A stretch of DNA of 5,085 bases from an uncultured Granulosicoccaceae bacterium (GTDB lineage: Bacteria > Pseudomonadota > Gammaproteobacteria > CALCKW01). Location of the stretch: positions 1 through 5,085 of the forward strand of contig CALDHJ010000164.1 of the NCBI GenBank assembly GCA_937941555.1, written 5' to 3'. Of the stretch, positions 1-5,085 are shown one piece after another; within the stretch, counting starts at the first letter, position 1; each line of letters starts with the position of its first letter. Made by a program: the position numbers and the translations under genes. Below the pieces are notes generated by a model that saw only the letters and a list, made by a program, of their open reading frames with translations, ran no database searches and had not been told where the DNA came from.

Positions 1-214
1 GTTCGTTGCCGCGCTTGAAGTTGCCGGTGGCTTTGGCGAGTGCGAGTTGCTGCGCGTTGGCGTTGCCCCGGTCGAGTTGGCGTTGGAGCTTTTCCGCAGC
101 CGCGCCGCGCAGCGTGCCCGCCGCCTGACCACGCCACGTAATCGCGATGCTGCCGTCGCGCAGGGTCTGCCAGGAGAAGGGATTGTCGTCGAGCCCACCG
201 CGGGACTCAGACAT
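1..214 (-). CDS. Small conserved-looking hypothetical protein, 3' end cut by window edge
   Basis: Starting at ATG 214-212, 71 complete codons stay open to the window edge. The N-terminus reads MSESRGGLDDNPFSW; a DG turn (residues 20-21), a short W-R-G segment (27-29) and a charged helix-like stretch (about 38-60) follow. The visible end is KATGNFKRGNE (61-71). From memory, small uncharacterised bacterial proteins of about 70-80 residues have this plan: NPF near the start, a DG...W-G strand pair and a C-terminal TGNFKRGNE. The protein may therefore be almost complete here, but that recollection is unchecked. There is no signal peptide, membrane segment or catalytic motif. Its start codon lies inside the last codons of the permease (ATGTCTGA, 8-base overlap) and has no evident Shine-Dalgarno sequence, so translation probably depends on ribosomes finishing the permease. 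Function is unknown. Confidence 0.72.
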   Translation of the reverse strand, partial: MSESRGGLDDNPFSWQTLRDGSIAITWRGQAAGTLRGAAAEKLQRQLDRGNANAQQLALAKATGNFKRGNE

Positions 215-2093
215 AAAAGAGGTTCATAACCGTCAAGGACACGACAAGGAACAACACCGTCATGATGCCGCCGCAGCGGACGAAATCGGCGACCCGGTAA
301 CCGCCCGGGCCCATCAACAGCGCATTGACCTGATGGGTCGGGATGATGAAGGAGTTGGAGGTGGAAATCGCGACGGTGAGCGCGAAGAGCCCCGGGTCGC
401 CGCCAGCGGTCACGGCAATACTGACCGCAAGTGGCACGAGCAACACCGTCGCACCGACGTTCGACATCACGAGCGTGAATACGGTTGCGAGCACTGCAAC
501 CCCGGCCTGCAATGACCACATCGGCCAGCCGTCGAGTGCGCTCAGCACCTGCTGCGCAATCCAGGTTGCGGTACCGGTCTCCTGCACCGCCTGCCCGAGC
601 GGAATCAGGCTCGCGAGCAGGAACACCGTATTCCAGCTGACCGCCGCGTAGGCTTCGTCAACGGTCAGGACGCGCGAGATGATCATGCCGGTCGCGCCGA
701 TCAGCAGCGCAAGCGACAGCCGCACATCGCTGAACAGAATCAGCGACAGGGCGATCAGGAAAAACGCGAGTGCCCAACCGACCTTCTTCGGCCGCAACTC
801 TTCCTGGGGAAAGTCACTCGTGACGATCACGTAGTTGTTGTTGCTCTTGAGCTGTGTGAGCCGATCCCAGGGTGTGTGGATGACCATGGTGTCGCCCGAC
901 TGCAACGTCAGCTGGCTGATGTCGGTCGCCTCGTGGTCTTCGGTCTCGACGTGGCTGTAGGTGTTCTCACCGCGGTGAACCGCCAGCAGGCTCAGGCCGT
1001 GCGCACGGCGCAGCTTGAGATCGCGCGCGGTTTTGCCGATGGCCTGCGAATCGGGCGGCACCACCACCTCTGCAACGCCAGCGCGCGTCGGCACGAACTC
1101 CTCGGCAAAAATCTCGAGCCGCGGCATGATGGTGAGATCACAGCGTTCGGCCATGCGCTCGACCACCTGGCGCTGGCCAAGCACCGCCAGACGGCACGGC
1201 GCCGTGATCTCGACATCGATCGGCGGACCGACCCAGCGGCGACCCTGGTGGTAGGTGCCAATGATGTAGAGCCGGTTGGCCAGCATCACGTCGCCGATCA
1301 GCTGGTTCTGCAGGCTGCACCCGGCCGGCACGTCGAGCTCGAAGATGTCGGCTTGCAAACCGTAGAGGCGCTTGAGGTACTGCTTCATCGACTGACCGGC
1401 CGCACCGTCGGTCTTCTCGGCGGTCTTGGGCAGGACCCAGCGACCGAACAGCACAAAATACAGGATGCCGGTGACGACCAGGGCGATGCCGATCGGGGTC
1501 ACCGAAAACAGGCTGAATTCGGCAATCTGCTGATCGGCTGCCAGCGTGGTGTTGGCGCCAGCAATCAGGTCGTTGAGCAAGATGAGCGGCGACGACCCGA
1601 CCATCGTCAGCGTGCCACCGAGGATCGCGCAAAAGCCCATCGGCATGAGCAGGCGCCCGAGCGGTATCCGGGTGCGCGCGGAGATCCGGCTGACAACCGG
1701 CAGAAAGAGTGCTGCGGCCCCGACGTTCTGCATGAAGCTCGAGATCACGCCGACCGTGCCGGAGACGATCGGCACGATCCGCTGTTCGGTGCCACCGCCG
1801 TGGCGCAGGATCAGCGCAGCCACACGCGACATGACACCGGTCTTGTCGAGACCGGCCCCGATGATCATCACGGCGATGATCGACATAACGGCATTCGATG
1901 AGAACCCGGCGAAGAGCTGGCGCACATCCACCAGGCCCTCGAGCATCGGCACGTAACTCAACGCCCCGAGCAGCACCATGATCAGCAGCGCCGCCAGGTC
2001 GACCCGCAGTACTTCGAAGGCGAACAACACCACCGTGAGCCCGAGCAGGCTCAGTACAGCGATCATCTGGATGGTCAGCGCGACAGGTTCCAA
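207..2093 (-). CDS. SLC13/DASS-type permease with two internal RCK_C (TrkA-C)-like domains
   Basis: A 628-residue inner-membrane transporter. It has the architecture of the SLC13/divalent-anion:Na+ symporter group that carries a cytosolic insert (E. coli YfbS-like). The N-terminal membrane half covers about residues 8-220, with the re-entrant motif QNVGAAALFLP (122-132) and GSSPLILLND (166-175). A soluble insert at about 240-415 looks like two RCK_C/TrkA-C domains (about 245-325 and 330-412). The C-terminal membrane half (about 437-628) has SNVGATVLLVP (544-554) and TSNSFIIPTHQVNALLMGPG (578-597), the P..Q.N.L..GPGGYR signature of this family. The SNT Na+-site motifs of studied DASS carriers read QNV and SNV here, so the coupling ion is uncertain. 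Substrate cannot be assigned; relatives are annotated for sulfate, dicarboxylates or simply 'SLC13 permease'. The start is TTG 2093, preceded by GGAG (2108-2105, 11-base spacing). The alternative, ATG at 2066, lacks a ribosome site. It lies 32 bases after cobD and overlaps the next gene. Confidence 0.9.
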   Translation of the reverse strand: MEPVALTIQMIAVLSLLGLTVVLFAFEVLRVDLAALLIMVLLGALSYVPMLEGLVDVRQLFAGFSSNAVMSIIAVMIIGAGLDKTGVMSRVAALILRHGGGTEQRIVPIVSGTVGVISSFMQNVGAAALFLPVVSRISARTRIPLGRLLMPMGFCAILGGTLTMVGSSPLILLNDLIAGANTTLAADQQIAEFSLFSVTPIGIALVVTGILYFVLFGRWVLPKTAEKTDGAAGQSMKQYLKRLYGLQADIFELDVPAGCSLQNQLIGDVMLANRLYIIGTYHQGRRWVGPPIDVEITAPCRLAVLGQRQVVERMAERCDLTIMPRLEIFAEEFVPTRAGVAEVVVPPDSQAIGKTARDLKLRRAHGLSLLAVHRGENTYSHVETEDHEATDISQLTLQSGDTMVIHTPWDRLTQLKSNNNYVIVTSDFPQEELRPKKVGWALAFFLIALSLILFSDVRLSLALLIGATGMIISRVLTVDEAYAAVSWNTVFLLASLIPLGQAVQETGTATWIAQQVLSALDGWPMWSLQAGVAVLATVFTLVMSNVGATVLLVPLAVSIAVTAGGDPGLFALTVAISTSNSFIIPTHQVNALLMGPGGYRVADFVRCGGIMTVLFLVVSLTVMNLFYV

Positions 2094-2099
2094 TGTCTC

Positions 2100-2129
2100 T
2101 CAGGCTCCAACCGTTAACTTGTCAATCAT
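2100..2129 (-). other. Nine-codon open frame at the cobD-permease junction (possible leader peptide or broken permease start)
   Basis: ATG 2129-2127 overlaps the cobD stop as ATGA. It opens the frame MIDKLTVGA, closed by TGA at 2102-2100. This frame is the same as that of the permease, whose TTG start follows two codons later at 2093. Its function is not known. It could be a translational-coupling mini-cistron that hands ribosomes on to the TTG. It could also be the former N-terminus of the permease, separated by a nonsense change or a sequencing error. Chance is a third possibility. Confidence 0.3.
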
Positions 2130-3193
2130 AGTTCAGACTCACTTTCAGCGCCGAACCTGTCCCAGGCTTGCAATAATTTTGCATCAGCTGCCACCCCCTT
2201 GCTCGCGACCCGCACGTGATCGGGCAATCCGAAGGATGCCGCGCTGCGTATTTGTACGGATGCCCGCTCGAGCAGCCGTTGCCTGAAAGCACTGGCACCG
2301 GGCCGCTCCAGCAGCGCGAAATGGGTGTCGGTTGGCAGGACGACCACACCCCGCGCGCGCAACGCCTCCCACAGTGACGCCGCACTCTCGCGCACGGCCA
2401 CGATTGCCCGGTCTGTAGCGTCGATCACCTCGGGTTCGAGTGCCGCGAGCCCGGCGGCAATCGCCGGTTGAGATACCGACCACGGCGGCAGCACCGCATT
2501 GAGCGCTGCCGCCCGGTACACCGGCAACACCGCATAGCCGAGCCGCACTCCCGCCAGCGCAAAATCCTTGGTCAGCGAATAGAGGTTGATCGCGCCTTCA
2601 ATCGAGCGGAAGCGCTGCGACGGATCGACAAAAGTTCGGTAGGCGTGATCGACCACCAACAGCGATTCGTTGTCGAGGCAGACCTGCATCAGTCGCACCA
2701 GCTGCGCCTCGGGCCAGAGCCGACCGGTCGGGTTATTCGGTTGGCACACGAACACGAGCGCCGGTTTGAACTGCTGCACCGCGCGAAACACTGCACCGAG
2801 ATCGGGTGTGTCGTCCGGTGCAACGTGCACGCGCTCGACGCGCCGCCTCAATGCGACGGCGGCATCTGCATACTCCCCAAAGCTCGGCGACACCACGAGC
2901 ACCCGATCGCCCTCACGTGAGTAGGCCTGCACGCTCGCGAAAATCAGCTGCGCCGCTCCGGCGCCGGCGACCACGGCGTCGAGCGACACCCGGTGGCAGG
3001 CGCTGAGGCGCAGCCGCAACGGCGCTGCATCAGGTGACGGGTAGGGTTCGATCGCCGCCGAGCGCACAGCCTCGCGCACGCGCGGGTGCGCGAGACCCGG
3101 CAGGCAGTTGCTGCTGAAATCGAGCACCTGCGCCGCGTCGAGTCCGAGACGCTCCAATTCGGCCGGGTTCAGCGCACCGTGCAACTCACTCAC
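2126..3193 (-). CDS. cobD: Threonine-phosphate decarboxylase-like PLP enzyme of cobalamin synthesis (CobD/CobC)
   Basis: A 355-residue fold-type I PLP enzyme of the aspartate aminotransferase superfamily. The expected reaction is decarboxylation of L-threonine O-3-phosphate to (R)-1-amino-2-propanol O-phosphate, the nucleotide-loop linker of B12, in the cytosol. Numbered from GTG 3193, motifs are LDFSSN (24-29), GAGAAQLIF (77-85), QPNNPTG (151-157), VVDHAYRTF (180-188), the PLP lysine in SLTKD (K209), RLGYA (217-221), and arginines R316 and R328 near the C-terminus where the family binds phosphate and carboxylate. The frame stays open upstream to GTG 3265, but GTG 3193 is preferred: it overlaps the cbiB stop as GTGA and has GGGA seven bases upstream. 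It also gives the normal N-terminus with HG (5-6). The assignment rests on adjacency to cbiB as well as sequence. Oddities are HGAL where the family usually has HGG, and DHAY where DEAF/DEAY is usual. A HisC-like or serine-phosphate activity cannot be excluded. The gene is called cobC in Pseudomonas nomenclature. Confidence 0.85.
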   Translation of the reverse strand: MSELHGALNPAELERLGLDAAQVLDFSSNCLPGLAHPRVREAVRSAAIEPYPSPDAAPLRLRLSACHRVSLDAVVAGAGAAQLIFASVQAYSREGDRVLVVSPSFGEYADAAVALRRRVERVHVAPDDTPDLGAVFRAVQQFKPALVFVCQPNNPTGRLWPEAQLVRLMQVCLDNESLLVVDHAYRTFVDPSQRFRSIEGAINLYSLTKDFALAGVRLGYAVLPVYRAAALNAVLPPWSVSQPAIAAGLAALEPEVIDATDRAIVAVRESAASLWEALRARGVVVLPTDTHFALLERPGASAFRQRLLERASVQIRSAASFGLPDHVRVASKGVAADAKLLQAWDRFGAESESEL

Positions 3194-4107
3194 AACAGTG
3201 TCCCGAGTGCGGCACAGCTCAGCGCCATCATCCACACCGCCACACCGCGGTTCACCAACGAGCACGCACGCTCGATATCGCGCACCTCCGGTGCCCGGCC
3301 CGAGCCGAGACGCGGCCGTGATTTGATCTCGCCGTCGTAGTGCGCATCGCCACCGAGTTCGATCTCGAGTGCGCCCGCCCCACTCGCCATCACGGCGCCC
3401 GCGTTACCGCTATACCAACGGTGCGTCTGCCATGCCCGCCAGGCGGAGCCACTCGCCCCGAGCGCGGTGTAGGTGGCCGCAGTCAAACGGGCTGGCACCC
3501 AGTTGAGCAGGTCATCTAAGCGCGCCGCGGCACAACCGAAATGGGTGTAGCGGGCATTGCGGTATCCCCACATCGCATCAAGCGTGTTGACCGTCCGGTA
3601 GAGCACCGCGCCGAGCGGACCCAGCACCACCGTCCAGAACAAAGCCGCGAACACGGCGTCGGCGCCGTTCTCGAGCACCGACTCAACCGTCGCACGGCTC
3701 ACATCCGCTTCGTCGAGCGCATCGGTGTCGCGCGAGACGATATGCCCGAGTGCCGTGCGCGCGCGCTCGAGATCGCCGACCGCCAGTGGCGTTGCGATGG
3801 CTGTTGCATGCTCGACCAGGCTACGCCGACCGATCGCGAGCGTGAGCGCGACCACGGTCAGCGCGAACTCCGGCAAGACTGCCCCCAGCAACAGAAACGG
3901 CAGCATCGCAATCAGCACCACCGCGCCCACGGCAAACGCACCGAGTTTGAGCTGCCACGTTGTCGAATCCGACTCGTTGCGCAATGCTACTTCCACCCGT
4001 TCCGCTGCATCGCCCAGCCACACCAGCGGGTGCCAGCGCAGCGGCGGCTCACCCAGGAAGTGGTCTGCAGCCAGGGCAATGGCGATAGCGAGACAAAGCG
4101 TGATCAC
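3190..4107 (-). CDS. cbiB: Adenosylcobinamide-phosphate synthase (CbiB; CobD in Pseudomonas nomenclature)
   Basis: A 305-residue integral membrane enzyme that joins (R)-1-amino-2-propanol phosphate to the f-propionate of adenosylcobyric acid. The length is normal for the family (about 300-320). Recognisable blocks are D15-H-FLGEPP (15-22) with HPLVWLG (26-32) and SRDTDALDEADVSRATVESV (125-144) followed by LENGADAVFAALFW (145-158). NTLDAMWGYRNARY (174-187), RLDDLLNWVPARLTA (196-210) and NAGAVMASGAGALEIELGG (235-253) follow. Hydrophobic segments at about 1-14, 55-75, 80-92, 152-170 and 288-304 fit a polytopic protein. A small oddity is SGNAG (233-237) where most relatives have SPNAG. The start is GTG 4107. 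There is no clear Shine-Dalgarno sequence, but no better in-frame start exists before the essential first motif. The stop overlaps the cobD start (GTGA), so the two consecutive pathway enzymes are probably coupled. A TATAAT box lies 27 bases upstream of the start. Confidence 0.95.
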   Translation of the reverse strand: MITLCLAIAIALAADHFLGEPPLRWHPLVWLGDAAERVEVALRNESDSTTWQLKLGAFAVGAVVLIAMLPFLLLGAVLPEFALTVVALTLAIGRRSLVEHATAIATPLAVGDLERARTALGHIVSRDTDALDEADVSRATVESVLENGADAVFAALFWTVVLGPLGAVLYRTVNTLDAMWGYRNARYTHFGCAAARLDDLLNWVPARLTAATYTALGASGSAWRAWQTHRWYSGNAGAVMASGAGALEIELGGDAHYDGEIKSRPRLGSGRAPEVRDIERACSLVNRGVAVWMMALSCAALGTLL

Positions 4108-4134
4108 GGGGACGGGTCCGGTGCGAGAATAGGC

Positions 4135-4140
4135 ATTATA
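4135..4140 (-). promoter_or_regulatory. cbiB: Putative -10 box (TATAAT) for the cbiB-cobD-permease operon
   Basis: Read on the - strand, 4140-4135 is a perfect TATAAT in otherwise GC-rich DNA. Transcription would start near 4128, giving a leader of about 20 bases before the GTG of cbiB at 4107. At 16-18 bases upstream I find only CCTAGG/CTAGGC, which does not resemble TTGACA, and there is no TG extension. The promoter may be weak or need an activator, or the match may be chance. Confidence 0.5.
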
Positions 4141-4172
4141 CCGAGCGCAACGCCCCGCCTAGGGTCCAGCGC

Positions 4173-4188
4173 GCCGGTTTTTACCAGC
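4173..4188. repeat. Imperfect inverted repeat, candidate shared operator
   Basis: GCCGGT, four T, then ACCAGC form two six-base arms with one mismatch around a four-base centre. The element lies between the two divergent promoters. It overlaps the possible -35 of cobB and sits about 33 bases upstream of the -10 facing cbiB, so one bound regulator could act on both units. As RNA from the - strand it could also form a small hairpin with one U-G pair, but it lies upstream of the proposed start site. No known regulator motif is recognised. Confidence 0.3.
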
Positions 4189-4209
4189 CACGCGTCCAAT
4201 CGATACAAT
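4180..4209 (+). promoter_or_regulatory. cobB: Putative promoter for cobB, possibly giving a leaderless mRNA
   Basis: A TACAAT -10 box (4204-4209, five of six consensus bases) is preceded by TTTACC (4180-4185, 18-base spacer) or TTACCA (4181-4186, 17-base spacer), each matching TTGACA at four positions. Seven bases past the -10 falls on 4216, the A of the cobB ATG. The bases just before the ATG (CCTTCC) are pyrimidines with no Shine-Dalgarno sequence, which fits leaderless translation. This is a prediction from spacing only. Confidence 0.42.
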
Positions 4210-4215
4210 CCTTCC

Positions 4216-5085
4216 ATGACAACTGGTCTCATCATCGCCGCCCCCCACTCCGACGCCGGCAAGACAACGCTGACGCTGGCGCTGTTGCGCGCGCTGCGCG
4301 ACACCCTGCGTCCAGGTGCCTTCAAGTGCGGCCCGGACTATATCGACCCACGATTCCACGAGGCGGCATCTGGCGTCACCTGTTACAACCTCGACACCTG
4401 GGCGATGTCCGATGACAGCCTTGGCGAGATTGCGTCCCACCATGCCGACAGACGCGTCTCGCTGGTCGAGGGGGTCATGGGCCTGTTCGACGGCGCAGCC
4501 GACGGGCGAGGCAGCACCGCCGAACTCGCCCGGCGCACCGGCTGGCCAGTGGTATTGGTGGTCGATTCCAAGGGACTCTCCGATTCGGTCGCGCCCCTCG
4601 TTGCCGGATTCTGCGATTTCGATCCCGCCGTTTCCATTGCCGGTGTGCTGCTCAACCGCGTCGGTTCAGACAGCCACGAGGCGCGGTTGCGTCAGGCCCT
4701 CGCGCCACTCGGAGTGCCTGTTCTCGGGAGCCTCAAACGATCGGATGCGCTGCAGTTGCCGCGGCGCCATCTCGGCCTGCTGCAAGCGGACGAAATCCAC
4801 ACACTCGACCACTACCTCGACGCCGCCGCGCATGCCGTGCAGCAGACGGTCGACCTCGAGCGCCTGATCGCTTGCGCCCGGCCCTGCGCGCTGAGGCCCG
4901 ACCACACCCACAGTCCGTGGGTGCCAGATCTCGGGCCCCGTGTCGCGGTCGCAAACGACATCGCGTTCGCGTTCTGTTATCCGCACTGGCGCGCCCGCTG
5001 GGCGCGTTCCGGCGTCACCGTGCTCCCTTTCTCGCCACTCAATGACGAGCCACCGAACACTGATGCAACCGGGGTGTTTCTGCCC
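4216..5085 (+). CDS. cobB: Cobyrinate a,c-diamide synthase (CobB/CbiA), 3' part beyond window
   Basis: The enzyme amidates the a and c carboxylates of (hydrogeno)cobyrinic acid, using ATP and glutamine-derived ammonia, in the cytosol. From ATG 4216, 290 codons are open to the window edge; the family is usually about 430-460 residues. The ATP-binding (DTBS-like) domain comes first: P-loop APHSDAGKTT (9-18), FKCGPDYIDP (36-45), NLD (58-60) and VEGVMGLFDG (84-93). LLNR follows at about 153-156, then GSLKRSD at about 174-180 and LPRRHLGLLQADE at about 183-195. The glutamine amidotransferase domain starts at about 240 (RVAVANDIAFAFCYPHW) and continues with PFSPLNDEP to the cut at VFLP. The catalytic Cys and His of the amidotransferase lie past the edge and cannot be checked. 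The P-loop has D-A before GK where most relatives have G-S. CobB (aerobic) and CbiA (anaerobic) substrates cannot be told apart here. The gene diverges from cbiB across 108 bases. Confidence 0.95.
   Translation, partial: MTTGLIIAAPHSDAGKTTLTLALLRALRDTLRPGAFKCGPDYIDPRFHEAASGVTCYNLDTWAMSDDSLGEIASHHADRRVSLVEGVMGLFDGAADGRGSTAELARRTGWPVVLVVDSKGLSDSVAPLVAGFCDFDPAVSIAGVLLNRVGSDSHEARLRQALAPLGVPVLGSLKRSDALQLPRRHLGLLQADEIHTLDHYLDAAAHAVQQTVDLERLIACARPCALRPDHTHSPWVPDLGPRVAVANDIAFAFCYPHWRARWARSGVTVLPFSPLNDEPPNTDATGVFLP

Noticed and set aside
876..1901. Long (341-codon) open frame on the + strand inside the permease gene
   Set aside because: It is antisense to a clear transporter. Its product is rich in H, R, D and Q with no recognisable domain, as expected of a shadow frame in GC-rich DNA. 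There is no sign of a ribosome site.
2468..2920. + strand frame of 150 codons inside cobD
   Set aside because: It is antisense to a conserved PLP enzyme, and its His/Arg-rich composition is typical of a reverse-strand shadow.
3194..3265. Upstream extension of cobD to GTG 3265
   Set aside because: The extra 24 residues would overlap cbiB by 76 bases and resemble no known N-terminus. GTG 3193 has the GTGA overlap and a GGGA ribosome site.
4158..4163. CCTAGG palindrome at the -35 position of the cbiB promoter
   Set aside because: It is only six bases, with no extension of symmetry on either side, and is readily expected by chance in GC-rich DNA.
4108..4215. Possible cobalamin riboswitch upstream of cbiB or cobB
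   Set aside because: The spacer is only 108 bases, both promoters lie inside it, and no B12-box-like sequence is seen.
4104..4325. 73-codon - strand frame whose stop overlaps the cbiB GTG start
   Set aside because: The end overlap looks operon-like, but most of the frame is antisense to the 5' end of cobB. The product has no recognisable features, and the promoter-like TATAAT lies within it.
4316..4867. 183-codon + strand frame inside cobB
   Set aside because: It overlaps the cobB frame, which carries all the family motifs. The alternative product is Ser/Arg/Pro-rich low-complexity sequence.

Overview
The window is a compact, GC-rich (by eye roughly 60-65 % G+C) stretch of a bacterial chromosome. 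It holds part of the late cobalamin (vitamin B12) pathway plus a membrane transporter and a small unknown protein. Codon use and the forms of CbiB and CobB fit a proteobacterium, most likely a gammaproteobacterium. That placement is inferred from remembered family patterns, not from a marker gene. I see no insertion sequences, phage genes, CRISPR arrays, tRNAs or rRNAs.

Layout. A short divergent intergenic region (4108-4215) separates two transcription units. To its right, on the + strand, cobB/cbiA (cobyrinate a,c-diamide synthase) begins at 4216 and runs off the window edge, so only its first 290 codons are visible. To its left, on the - strand, lies a tightly packed unit in transcription order: cbiB (4107-3190), cobD/cobC (threonine-phosphate decarboxylase, 3193-2126), an SLC13-type permease with two internal RCK/TrkA-C-like domains (2093-207), and a small hypothetical protein (214 to beyond position 1). 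Three of the four - strand genes overlap a neighbour: GTGA between cbiB and cobD, and ATGTCTGA between permease and small protein. The cobD-permease junction is the exception, and an odd one. An ATGA overlap is present there, but it opens only a nine-codon frame closed by a TGA, and the permease then appears to start at TTG in the same frame.

How the genes work together. CobB amidates the corrin ring at the a and c side chains using glutamine and ATP. CobD makes (R)-1-amino-2-propanol phosphate from threonine phosphate, and CbiB joins that linker to adenosylcobyric acid, giving adenosylcobinamide phosphate. CobD and CbiB thus catalyse consecutive steps and are probably translationally coupled. 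The permease substrate cannot be read from sequence. Its place in the operon raises the possibility of a link to B12 synthesis (a precursor or ion), but it may be unrelated.

Regulation. The intergenic region is too short for a cobalamin riboswitch, and none is visible. It contains a perfect TATAAT facing cbiB, a plausible promoter facing cobB placed so that the cobB mRNA could be leaderless, and a small inverted repeat that could serve as a shared operator. Apart from the intergenic region and a 32-base gap at 2094-2125, the whole window is coding.
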